Translations under genes and position numbers: made by a program
Notes under the pieces: generated by a model
Databases searched by the model: none
The model's input: only the letters and a program-made list of their open reading frames with translations
Told to the model about the DNA's origin: nothing
In this document: piece after piece, positions 53,705-62,422 of the stretch
Position numbering within the stretch: the stretch's first letter is position 1
How the letters are laid out: each line of letters starts with the position of its first letter
Origin: Pseudoduganella namucuonensis
Lineage (GTDB): Bacteria; Pseudomonadota; Gammaproteobacteria; Burkholderiales; Burkholderiaceae_D
Reading direction: 5' to 3'
Length of the DNA stretch: 64,000 bases
Assembly (NCBI RefSeq): GCF_900116645.1
Contig: NZ_FPBO01000018.1
Coordinates: 62,001 to 126,000 of the forward strand

Positions 53705-56700
53705 TCGAACTGCTCCAGTTCGCGCAGCCGGAAAGGGTTGCGCACACTGGCCGCGCGCACCTCGAGACGCGCCTTGCGGCCGTCGATGTCGAAGGTGGCG
53801 ACGAACTTCTCGGCCTGGGCGCCGCCATCGATACGGAGCTGGTCGAACATGCGGAACAGCGCCCACGGCCCCTCGTAGAGCAGCCCGGCGGCCTGCGCCC
53901 CCGGCGGGGTCAGCTGGACCCGCACCTGGCCGCCGCCGCGCGGCCCCGGCCACTGGACCGGCACCGGCGCCGGCGCCTGCCCCTGGCTGAACTTGACCGG
54001 CTGGCCGTCGACATCGAGCAGAAACTGGCTGATGGCGGCGTCCATCGCCAGCGGCTTGAATTCCAGCCGCAGGGCCGCGTCCTGCGACGTCCCCGGGAAG
54101 AAGGCGGCCCGGATCGCCTGCGCGCGCTGGAACTGGACCAGCGCCGGAGAGTCCCCGGCGCCCAGGCCGGCCTCGCCCAGGTCGCGCAAGCGCCAGGGCC
54201 GGGCGCTGGTGTCGACGTAGGGCGCCAGGCGCTTCTGGAAGAAGTCGTCGAGCACGCCGCCTGCCGCGAACAGGCGCCGGAAGTCCTCCGGGGTGACGTC
54301 GCGCTGGCTGTTCCGGGTGAAGGGATAGCGCCCCGCGATGGCCTGGCGGCAAAACTCGAAAACGGCCGAGCGGAGTTCGCGCCCGAGCTGGGCGCGGGTC
54401 AGACCCATGGTCTGGGTGGCGCCGGCGCCGGCCAGGTTCAGCAGCAGCGAGCGCACCGGCTCCGGCAGGTGGCCGGCCTCGGCCCGGATCTTCACCGGCA
54501 CCTCGCTGGGCGGCGGCGTCGTGCCGCCGCGGAGGGCGGCCTCGGTCGCGGTCAGCAGCGTGTACAGCTCCTTGACCAGGCCGATGGCGGCGTCGACGGG
54601 CGGCGGCGTCCCCGGGGGATCGGCCCGCACCATCCGCCGCAGGTCCTCGAAGCGCCGGTCGACGATGTCCTCCGGCCGGTCGGGTGCCGCCGCCGCGACC
54701 GGTGGAGACGGCCGGCCGAACAGCTGGCGCAGCCGCCGGCGCGCGCTGTCCGCCGTTTCGCCGGCTTGCTCGAGCGCCGTCTTGCCGGCGGCTTCCGCCG
54801 GCCGCAGCGTCACCTCCCTGACGATCGCGCGCAGCAGCGGCGGCAGCGGCGTTTCCGGCCCGGACAGGATGCGCGCCAGTTCCACGCTTTGCCGCAGGCT
54901 GCCCGCCCGTACCAGCCGGATGTCGCCGATGTAGCCTTCCCAGACCCGCGCGTAATCCTGCAAATACAGCCGGCGCACCTGCTCCAGCAGGCGCGCTCGC
55001 GTGGCCGGGTCGGCCGGGTCGGCCGCGTCCGGACCGCCGGCGTTGCCCAGCACCCAGGCCTCCTCGCCGGCCAGTTGCGCGGTCGCGCGCTCGGACGCGG
55101 CGGCGAAGGCGGTGTGGTAGCCGTCATGGCTGTACAGCCCCGGCACGCCGGCCGACAGCGGTTTGCCGCTGGCGCGCGTGAACACCAGCGCGGCCGAGGG
55201 GCCGCCCGCGCGCGCGATGGTGAATTCGGGCAGGCCTGCGCCCAGGCCATCGCGCGCAAGCCGGCGGTAGATGCGTTCGGCCAGCGGCGTGGCGGCGACC
55301 GCCGCGCGCGCCTCGGCGACCAGGCGCGGATCGGGCTGGTGCGCGGTGGCGGCCATGTCGCCGCGCGCCAGCAGCGCGTCCAGATGCTGGTCGAGCGCGC
55401 CGCGCCGCTCGGCACCCGGCTCTTCCCCCGATTCTCCCTCCAGCTCGCGCGCCAGGTCGTCCTCCAGGCCGGCGGCGATGAAGGACTTCAACGCGGCGCC
55501 GTCGAAATGACGCGGGTCGTGCAGCATCAGGTAGGCCTTCAGCAGCGCGTACAGCGATTCGGGGTCGCCGGCCGTTCCGCGCACCTCGCCGCGCAATTGC
55601 TGTTCCAGGCGCAGCGCCAGGCGTGGCAACAGCAACTCGCGCAACAACCTGGAATAGGCGTCGCGCGCCGCCGCGCCGAGCTTGTCGCCCTGGTACAGCC
55701 CGAAGCCCATCGACAGCGGGGGAGTGTCGTGGCCCGGCATGTCCGCCAGGCCGCGCGCCGCGTCCAGCAGCGGCAGCAATGCCGGCAGCGTCCGCGATGC
55801 CGGCGATCCCGGGTCAGGCTGCAGCCGCGCGGCCAGCATCGCGCGCCGCTCGTCCACCTCTTCCACATAGGCGCGGTTGCGCAGATAGCTCACGCTCCAG
55901 GCGCCGATCGCGCCGCACGCCAGCAGCAGCGCGGCGGCGAGCGCGGCGGCCTGGCCCAGCTGGCGGCGGCGCTCGCGGCGCGGGTTGACGCAGGCCAGAC
56001 CCGCTTCCCGGAACACCACGTCCCTGAGCAGCCGGGTCAGGAAGAAGCTCTTGCCGGCGGGACGCTGCGGCGGCAGCACCTGGCGCTCCAGCTGCAACGC
56101 CCGCCCCAAGGCGGCCATGACCCGGTCGATCGGACTGCCTTCCTGCGTGGCGCTGGTGAAGTACACGCCGCGCACCTGCGCCGCCTCGGTGAAGGCCGAC
56201 GGGGCGAACAGGGCCTCGAGGAACCCGTCCAGCGCGTGCCGCAGCACGGCGAACTGCTGCGGGAAGACATACAGGCGGGCGCGGTTTTGCGGATCGCGTT
56301 CGCGCTGCAGCCGGTCCAGCAGGCCGGCGTCGATGCGCCGCCCGAGCGCCTCCAGCTCTTCCTGGAAGGCGGCCCGCGGCGGCGCGCTGGTGTCGAGCGC
56401 CAGCGTGGCGCCCCAGACCTGCTCGCGCTCGTCCTGGCCGAACTCGCTGAAGAACTCCGCGAAGCCGGCCAGCAGGTCGGTCTTGGTCACCAGCACATAC
56501 ACGGGGAAGCGGATGGCGAGCCGCCGGTGCAGCTCCTCGATGCGCAGGCGCAGCGCCGCGCAGTGGGCGGCGCGCCGGCCGGGGTCCGGTTCCAGCAGCT
56601 CGGTCGCGCTCAGGGTCAGCAGCACGCCGTTGACGGGACGGCGCGGCCGGAACTGGACCAGCAGTTGCAGGAAGCCGTTCCAGGCGGCGCTGTCGGCCGG

Positions 56701-57285
56701 CGGCTCGCTGTCCTGGGTGGCGTAGCGGCCAGCGGTGTCCAGCAGCACGGCCTCGTCGGTGAACCACCAGTCGCAGTTGCGGGTGCCGCCGACGCCGGCC
56801 AGCGGTCCCTGGCCGAACCGTTCGGCCAGCGGGAAGCGCAGCCCGGCGTTGAGCAGCGCGGTGGTCTTGCCGCTGCCCGGCGCGCCGATGAAGACATACC
56901 ACGGCAGCTCGTACACCCAGGGCCGCGCCATCCTGGCCAGCGTTCCGCCGGCGCCGCCCACGCGGGCCCGCTTGAGCACCGCCAGCGCCTGTTCGAAACG
57001 CCGCCGCAGCAGGGCGACCTCCTCGGTGCCGGGCGCCGGTGTCGCGGGCCCGGGCGGCTCGGGCTGTTCCAGCAGGCCCGCCATCATCCGCGCGTTCGCG
57101 CGCCGCGCCTTGAACAGTCCCCAGGCCATCCTTCCCACGCACAGCGCGGCCACCAGCCCGATCGCCGCCAGGCGCGCGCGCGCCGATTCGAGCGGGCGGT
57201 AGTCGGCGACGGCCACCAGCGGCCCCACCAGCCACACCAGCAGGCCGGCCGCGACCAGCCCCAGCGGCGCGAGCAGCTTGCTCAT
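53686..57285 (-). CDS. tssM: Type VI secretion inner-membrane protein TssM (IcmF)
   Basis: The 1199-residue protein has two N-terminal membrane helices (about 7-24 and 36-55), a GTPase-like domain with Walker A G-A-P-G-S-G-K140-T-T and the IcmF motif V-G-G-T-R-N-C-D-W-W-F, a third helix (about 430-450) and a long periplasmic part with a C-terminal DUF1215-like region. It anchors the T6SS membrane complex with TssL and TssJ. The start overlaps tssL by ATGA. Confidence 0.95.
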   Translation of the reverse strand: MSKLLAPLGLVAAGLLVWLVGPLVAVADYRPLESARARLAAIGLVAALCVGRMAWGLFKARRANARMMAGLLEQPEPPGPATPAPGTEEVALLRRRFEQALAVLKRARVGGAGGTLARMARPWVYELPWYVFIGAPGSGKTTALLNAGLRFPLAERFGQGPLAGVGGTRNCDWWFTDEAVLLDTAGRYATQDSEPPADSAAWNGFLQLLVQFRPRRPVNGVLLTLSATELLEPDPGRRAAHCAALRLRIEELHRRLAIRFPVYVLVTKTDLLAGFAEFFSEFGQDEREQVWGATLALDTSAPPRAAFQEELEALGRRIDAGLLDRLQRERDPQNRARLYVFPQQFAVLRHALDGFLEALFAPSAFTEAAQVRGVYFTSATQEGSPIDRVMAALGRALQLERQVLPPQRPAGKSFFLTRLLRDVVFREAGLACVNPRRERRRQLGQAAALAAALLLACGAIGAWSVSYLRNRAYVEEVDERRAMLAARLQPDPGSPASRTLPALLPLLDAARGLADMPGHDTPPLSMGFGLYQGDKLGAAARDAYSRLLRELLLPRLALRLEQQLRGEVRGTAGDPESLYALLKAYLMLHDPRHFDGAALKSFIAAGLEDDLARELEGESGEEPGAERRGALDQHLDALLARGDMAATAHQPDPRLVAEARAAVAATPLAERIYRRLARDGLGAGLPEFTIARAGGPSAALVFTRASGKPLSAGVPGLYSHDGYHTAFAAASERATAQLAGEEAWVLGNAGGPDAADPADPATRARLLEQVRRLYLQDYARVWEGYIGDIRLVRAGSLRQSVELARILSGPETPLPPLLRAIVREVTLRPAEAAGKTALEQAGETADSARRRLRQLFGRPSPPVAAAAPDRPEDIVDRRFEDLRRMVRADPPGTPPPVDAAIGLVKELYTLLTATEAALRGGTTPPPSEVPVKIRAEAGHLPEPVRSLLLNLAGAGATQTMGLTRAQLGRELRSAVFEFCRQAIAGRYPFTRNSQRDVTPEDFRRLFAAGGVLDDFFQKRLAPYVDTSARPWRLRDLGEAGLGAGDSPALVQFQRAQAIRAAFFPGTSQDAALRLEFKPLAMDAAISQFLLDVDGQPVKFSQGQAPAPVPVQWPGPRGGGQVRVQLTPPGAQAAGLLYEGPWALFRMFDQLRIDGGAQAEKFVATFDIDGRKARLEVRAASVRNPFRLRELEQFECPGQL

Positions 57286-58613
57286 CGCGCCTCCGCCGCC
57301 TTCGGGGTCAGGACGATGTCCACCCGGCGATTGCGCGCGCGGTCCTGGGCGGTGGTGTTCGGTCCCAGCGGCTCGGTGTCGGCGAGGCCCTCGGCGCTGT
57401 AGCGTTGCGGCGGCGGGGCCTGCGCGGCGAGCAGCGCCGCCACCGCCTCGGCGCGCGCCTGCGACAAATGCCAGTTGGAAGGGAAGCGCGCCGAGCGTAT
57501 CGGTTGCGCGTCCGTGTGGCCCAGCACCCGCACCGGCCCGGGCACCGCGCGCAGCGCCCGCCCCACGTGCTGCAGGGCGGCGCCGTACCCGTCCGCCACA
57601 CGGGCGCCGCCGGGCGTGAACAGGCCGTCGCCGCGCAGCGTCACCACGCTGCGGCCGGCCTCGTCGCGCACGGACAGCGTTCCTGCCGCGACGTCCGGCG
57701 CCAGCAGCGGCGCCAGGCGGGTTTCGGCGGATAGAGGCGCCGCCGCCGGATTCGAGGCCGGACCCGCGGCCGGATTCGCCGCGGGCCCGGCGGCGGCGAA
57801 CTCCGGACGGCCGAGCGCCGCGATGCGCGCGTACACCGGGTCCGAGTGCCGGTTCAGGGCCAGCGAGAAGGCGAGGTAGGCGAGCGCCGCCAGCAGGCTG
57901 AGGACGGCCAGGGCTATCCACAACGGCAGCGCGGTGGACAGCGTGCGGCGCGCCGCGCCGGCCCCTTGCCAGTGCGGCGACAGCGCCCGCTCGTACTCCC
58001 CCCGCTGCCGGCGCAGCATGCCGGCGAGCCGTTCGCGCAGCGCGTCGAGCGCGGCCATGCCATTGTCCTGCACCTGGTAGCGCCCCTTGAAGCCGAGCGC
58101 GAGGCAGACATACATCAGCTCCAGCAGGTCGAGGTTGGCGCGCGGGTCGCGCGCCAGGGTCGACAGCAGCAGGAAGAACTTCTCGCCGCCCCAGGCCTCG
58201 TTGTGGAACAGCACCAGCAGGCTTTGGCTGGCCCAGGTGCCGGCGCCGCCCCACGGCGTTCCCGCCGCCGCCTCGTCGAGCAGGCTGCACAAGGCGTAGC
58301 GGGCACCGACGATGTGCTCGGCACGCGCGCCGCCCTCCCGCGCCCGCGTCTCGAAGGCCCGCACCGCCTCGGCCAGCGCCTCGCGCAGGCGCGCCGGATC
58401 GGGATGGTGCAGCGTCGCGCGCAGTTGTGGAACGAGGTCGAGCAAGGGATTGGCGGCGGCCACCAGCGGGTTCAGGCCGCCCGCGTCGGACGGCGCCTGG
58501 AGCGCGCCGTCCCCGGCCGGCGGCGCGGCGGCCGGGGGGCGGCGGCCGCCCGGCGCCGGCATGATGACGGTGCGCTCGTTGTCGGGCAGGGCGAAGGGAT
58601 CGTCGCCGCTCAT
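57282..58613 (-). CDS. tssL: Type VI secretion protein TssL with OmpA-like C-terminus
   Basis: The 443-residue protein has a cytoplasmic DotU domain (about 55-225), one membrane helix (about 237-260) and a C-terminal OmpA-like peptidoglycan-binding domain (about 310-440: V-L-G-H-T-D-A-Q-P-I, L-S-x-x-R-A-E-A-V, N-R-R-V-D-I). This is the extended TssL that anchors T6SS to the wall. It lies between tssK and tssM with overlapping ATGA junctions at both ends. Confidence 0.93.
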   Translation of the reverse strand: MSGDDPFALPDNERTVIMPAPGGRRPPAAAPPAGDGALQAPSDAGGLNPLVAAANPLLDLVPQLRATLHHPDPARLREALAEAVRAFETRAREGGARAEHIVGARYALCSLLDEAAAGTPWGGAGTWASQSLLVLFHNEAWGGEKFFLLLSTLARDPRANLDLLELMYVCLALGFKGRYQVQDNGMAALDALRERLAGMLRRQRGEYERALSPHWQGAGAARRTLSTALPLWIALAVLSLLAALAYLAFSLALNRHSDPVYARIAALGRPEFAAAGPAANPAAGPASNPAAAPLSAETRLAPLLAPDVAAGTLSVRDEAGRSVVTLRGDGLFTPGGARVADGYGAALQHVGRALRAVPGPVRVLGHTDAQPIRSARFPSNWHLSQARAEAVAALLAAQAPPPQRYSAEGLADTEPLGPNTTAQDRARNRRVDIVLTPKAAEAR

Positions 58614-59947
58614 GGCGCCCCCTTGATGGCCCACAATTCGAGCTCGAGGCCGGGGAAGTCCCCGGCGATGTGCAGCGCCAGGCCGGCCGAGTGCTCGAGT
58701 TGGCCCCACAGCTCGCCGCCGCGCTCGAGCTCGAAATAGTTGTAGCCGGCGTGGAACGGCACCTGCCGCGGCGCCACCGGCATCGGCCGCAGCGGAATGC
58801 CGGGCAGGGCCAGGTTGATCAGGTCGCCGATCCGCTCCAGCGGCCCGGCCTTGGCCTGGGCCGGAAAGCGCGCGCGCAGCAGCTCGGGCGGCGCCTGGGC
58901 CCCCACCGCCAGCACCAGGCTGGCGCTCTTGAGCAGGGCGCGGTCGGTGGGCTGCGCCACCCGCACGCCTGCCTGGCGGTCCTGCAACTCGATGCGCACG
59001 GCGCCGCGCCGCAGCACCATGCCAAAGGAGCGGCGCAGGTCGTCCATCAGCGGCGTGAACGAGCGCTCCGGGTTGTCGTGCAGATAGTCCGGATACGCGG
59101 GAGCACGCCGCCCCTCGCGGCTGAAAGTCGACAGTTCCCCCGCCAGCTCCAGGCAGGCGGCGAACAGGCGCGCCGGGTGCAGCAGCGTCGCGCGGCTATA
59201 AGCCAGGAAGGCCGGCTCGTGGCGGTTGACCGTATGCAGCAGCAGGAAATCGGCCACCTCGGCGACCCCGCCGCGACCCGGCTGGCCGACCAGCCCGGCC
59301 AACTCCTCGCCGCGCAGGTGCAGCAGTCCGGCGATCTCGCGCGCGTAGCCGGCCAGCAGCGCGTTGCCGCCGACCCGCAGCGTGGGCGGAATGTAGCGCG
59401 GGTCGGGTACCACCTGGCGGTCGGCGCGCCGCTCGCGCAGGCGCAGCGCGCCGAGGCAGACATAGGCGTCGCTGGCTTCATTCTCCAGCAACAGCCTCAG
59501 CCGCGGGCGGCCGACCTCGACCAGCGCCGAGCGGTCCGCGCCGCTGTCGTCCACCTCGATCCGCTCCACCGCGTAGCGCGCCAGCCCGGGTTCGGCGGCG
59601 TCCTCCGGCTCGGCCTCCCGCACGCCGGCGCGGCGCAAGGGCAGCGCCAGCAGCACCAGCTGGTCGGCCGTGTCGGGCGGCACGTCCAGCGGCGGCGGCC
59701 CCGGCTGGGTGGCGGGAAAATCGAAAGGGGTGCCGTCCGGGAAGATGCCGGTGGCCGAGGCCAGCGCGACCTTGCCCAGCGCCAGCGCCGGCTCGTCCAG
59801 CGCGAGCCGCGCGAAGCCCCAGCCGTGCGGCGCGGCCGGGCCCACCCGCGCCTCGATCAGATGCTCGAGGTAACGGTCCTGCTGCTGGAAATGCTGGGGT
59901 TCGAGGAACATGCCCTCGGACCAGATGACCTTGTGCTGGTTCGTCAT
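58610..59947 (-). CDS. tssK: Type VI secretion baseplate protein TssK
   Basis: The 445-residue protein begins M-T-N-Q-H-K-V-I-W-S-E-G-M-F-L-E-P-Q-H-F-Q, the typical TssK start with W-x-E-G-M-x-L-x-P-Q-H-F. It joins the baseplate to the TssL/TssM membrane complex. AGGAAAG precedes the ATG; a longer in-frame start exists but lacks a site. It is first in the minus-strand operon tssK-tssL-tssM-kinase. The usual tssJ, sheath, hcp, clpV and vgrG genes are not in the window. Confidence 0.95.
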   Translation of the reverse strand: MTNQHKVIWSEGMFLEPQHFQQQDRYLEHLIEARVGPAAPHGWGFARLALDEPALALGKVALASATGIFPDGTPFDFPATQPGPPPLDVPPDTADQLVLLALPLRRAGVREAEPEDAAEPGLARYAVERIEVDDSGADRSALVEVGRPRLRLLLENEASDAYVCLGALRLRERRADRQVVPDPRYIPPTLRVGGNALLAGYAREIAGLLHLRGEELAGLVGQPGRGGVAEVADFLLLHTVNRHEPAFLAYSRATLLHPARLFAACLELAGELSTFSREGRRAPAYPDYLHDNPERSFTPLMDDLRRSFGMVLRRGAVRIELQDRQAGVRVAQPTDRALLKSASLVLAVGAQAPPELLRARFPAQAKAGPLERIGDLINLALPGIPLRPMPVAPRQVPFHAGYNYFELERGGELWGQLEHSAGLALHIAGDFPGLELELWAIKGAP

Positions 59948-60081
59948 GCGCGGCTTTCCTGGTTCACGGCGCGGCGCGCCGCGCGCCGATGGGGTCATCG
60001 TCGCCGTCAACGCTGGAGCGGAGTATGCGCGCCCGGCCGCTGCGGGCGGGGCCAGGGCCCCAGCCGGACACCCGCGCGCGA

Positions 60082-60095
60082 TTGATCTAAATCAA
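60082..60095. promoter_or_regulatory. FNR box, exact consensus
   Basis: TTGATCTAAATCAA matches TTGATNNNNATCAA exactly. It lies in the divergent space between tssK and the CHAT gene, 86 bases before the CHAT start. A class II FNR promoter would place the transcript start at about 60130. Confidence 0.85.
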
Positions 60096-60181
60096 ACCGG
60101 CACATGTCGGTTGCCGCAAACTTGGCCCGCAATTCAAGCCGGCTGCGTAACGCCGGGCTCGATGGAATCCGGGAGAGAGCT

Positions 60182-62395
60182 ATGCCGCGCTGGCGTGTAA
60201 GCATGCAGCCTGGGCTGACGCGGCCGATGCGGGCCGCCGCCGCCGTCCGGCGCGCCATCGCGGCGAGCTTGCTGGCGTTGCTGGCGTTGCCTGCCCTGGC
60301 GCCGGGCGTGGTGGCCGCGCAGGCGAACGGCGCGGATAGCGCCTTCGAACGCGCCCAGGCCCGCCTGCGCGACGCGGAGACCATCAAGGCGCTCAGCGCC
60401 GAGGGACAACTGCTGTACCAGAAGGACCGCGTCAAGCTCGCCGGCGCCATGTATTGCGCGCAATCGGTGGCGCTGGCCGAACGGGGCGAATTCCGGCTCG
60501 CCATCGAGGCGGCCAGCAAGGCGCTGGTGCTGAGCGGGCAGGGCGGCGACCAGGTCCTGGCCGCGTCGGCCAAGCGCGACCTGGCCATCGCCTACAGCTA
60601 CGCCGGCGACCTCGAGCGCGCCGCGCAATACGCCGGCGAGGCGCTGGCCGGTGCGGGGCGGACCAACCCGGCCGTCGCCGGCCCCGCGCACAAAACCCTG
60701 GCCGACGTGGCCGTGCGGCGCGGGCGGCTGGCCGAGGCCGTCGCCGGCTACCAGCGCGCGCGGGAGGCCGCCAGCGCCCGCTTCCGGCCGCTGGTCGACA
60801 TCTCGCTGGCGAACGCCTACGTGGCCGATGGCCAGTTGGCGCAGGCGCGCGCCTTGTTCGGGCGTCTGGCGCCGTCCGGTGCGGCGTCATTCGATTCCAC
60901 CGTCTTGCGCCAGGCCTATCTGCGCGGACTGGGCAAGCTCGCGCTGGCCGAGGGCGACGCGCCCGCCGCGATCCGGCTGTTCGACGGCGCCGCCGCCCAG
61001 GCGGACGGCGCCGACGCCGCCTATCACCGGCTGTGGGCGCTGGAAGGGCGCGCCGCCGCGCTGCTCGCGCTGCGCGACCGGGCCGGCGCGCGCGCCGCGT
61101 ACGTGGCGGCGGCGCGCGCGTCCGAGGCGATCCGCGCGCGCTTCCGCAGCGAGGAGTTCAAGACCGGCCTGTTCGGCGACGTGCAGCGCATCTTCGACCA
61201 GGCCATCGGCCTGTCGATGGAGGCCGGCGACACGGCCGGGGCCTGGAATCTGAGCGAGGCGAGCCGCTCCCGGGCGCTGCTCGACGTGGTGCGCGAGCGC
61301 GCGGCGCTGAGCCGGCCGGGCGCCACGGCGCCCCTGCGCGAGGCGGCGCCGGACCTGGCCGGACTGCGCGCCACGCTGCGCGACGGCGAGGCCCTGGTCG
61401 AATTCCACACCCTGGACGACCGGTTGCTGGCATGGGTGGTGCGCCGCTCCGGCGTCAAGGGCCACACGCTGGCCGTGGGGCAGGCGGCCCTGGGCGAGCG
61501 GGTGGGGGCGTTCCGCGACGCCATCCTCACGCGCAGCAAGACCGTGGCGGCGCCCGCCCGGGCCCTGCACGCGCTGCTGCTCGAACCGCTGGGCCTGCGG
61601 CCGGGCGAGCGCCTGCTGCTGGTGCCGCATGGCGCCTTGCATTACCTGCCGTTCCAGGCCCTGCGCGACGGGGCCGGCTACCTGATCGAATCGCACGCGC
61701 TGGCCTACGCGCCGTCGGCCGGGGTGGCGCTGCAGCTGGCGCGGCGCGGCGAACCCGGCCATGTCAGCCTGGCCGCCTTCGGCAATCCCGGCACCGACGC
61801 CAAATACGCGCTGCCGGCCGCGCAGCGCGAGGTCGAGCGGATCGCCGGCCTGTTCAGCGACAAGCGGGTGTTCGTGCGGGAGGCGGCCTCGCCGCGCCAG
61901 TTCCGCGCCAGCGCCGCCGGAGCCGGCGTGCTGCATGTGGCGGCGCACGCCCAGGTCGACGTGATCGATCCGCTGCAGTCGCGCATCCTGCTGGCGCCGG
62001 AGCCGGAGCCGGAACAGAGCCCGGGCACCGGCAGCGGCTTCCTGAGCGCGCGCGAGGTCTACCAGGTCGATCTCGACCGGGTAGCGCTGGTGACGCTGAG
62101 CGCCTGCGAGAGCGGGCTGGGCCGCATTGCCCGCGGCGACGAGATCCTCGGCTTCACACGCGCCTTCCTGAGCGCCGGCGCGGGCACGCTGTTCGTGTCG
62201 CTGTGGCCGGTGGCGGACCAATCGACGGAGCCGCTGATGACGGCCCTGTACAGCGAGATGGCGGCCGGCACGGAGGCCGCGCTGGCGTTGCAGGCGGCGC
62301 AGATCGCCGTATTGCGCCAGCCGCGATTCGCCGATCCGTTTTTCTGGGCGCCCTTCGACCTGGTGGGCGACTGGCGCCTGCGGATCCGCGTCTGA
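60182..62395 (+). CDS. Exported TPR-CHAT caspase-like peptidase
   Basis: The 737-residue protein has an N-terminal signal sequence (about 21-47, cleavage near V-A-A-Q-A). It is followed by TPR-like helical repeats (about 55-370) and a CHAT domain whose His589 (H-V-A-A-H-A) and Cys642 (S-A-C-E-S-G-L-G) form the caspase-like dyad. GGGAGAGAG precedes the ATG. The TpsB-type transporter gene begins 27 bases later in the same operon. A CHAT protein beside two-partner secretion suggests maturation or control of the secreted partner, but the substrate is unknown. FNR control is likely. Confidence 0.88.
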   Translation: MPRWRVSMQPGLTRPMRAAAAVRRAIAASLLALLALPALAPGVVAAQANGADSAFERAQARLRDAETIKALSAEGQLLYQKDRVKLAGAMYCAQSVALAERGEFRLAIEAASKALVLSGQGGDQVLAASAKRDLAIAYSYAGDLERAAQYAGEALAGAGRTNPAVAGPAHKTLADVAVRRGRLAEAVAGYQRAREAASARFRPLVDISLANAYVADGQLAQARALFGRLAPSGAASFDSTVLRQAYLRGLGKLALAEGDAPAAIRLFDGAAAQADGADAAYHRLWALEGRAAALLALRDRAGARAAYVAAARASEAIRARFRSEEFKTGLFGDVQRIFDQAIGLSMEAGDTAGAWNLSEASRSRALLDVVRERAALSRPGATAPLREAAPDLAGLRATLRDGEALVEFHTLDDRLLAWVVRRSGVKGHTLAVGQAALGERVGAFRDAILTRSKTVAAPARALHALLLEPLGLRPGERLLLVPHGALHYLPFQALRDGAGYLIESHALAYAPSAGVALQLARRGEPGHVSLAAFGNPGTDAKYALPAAQREVERIAGLFSDKRVFVREAASPRQFRASAAGAGVLHVAAHAQVDVIDPLQSRILLAPEPEPEQSPGTGSGFLSAREVYQVDLDRVALVTLSACESGLGRIARGDEILGFTRAFLSAGAGTLFVSLWPVADQSTEPLMTALYSEMAAGTEAALALQAAQIAVLRQPRFADPFFWAPFDLVGDWRLRIRV

Positions 62396-62422
62396 ATCCA
62401 AGCAAGCCACCGGGAGAGCGCA

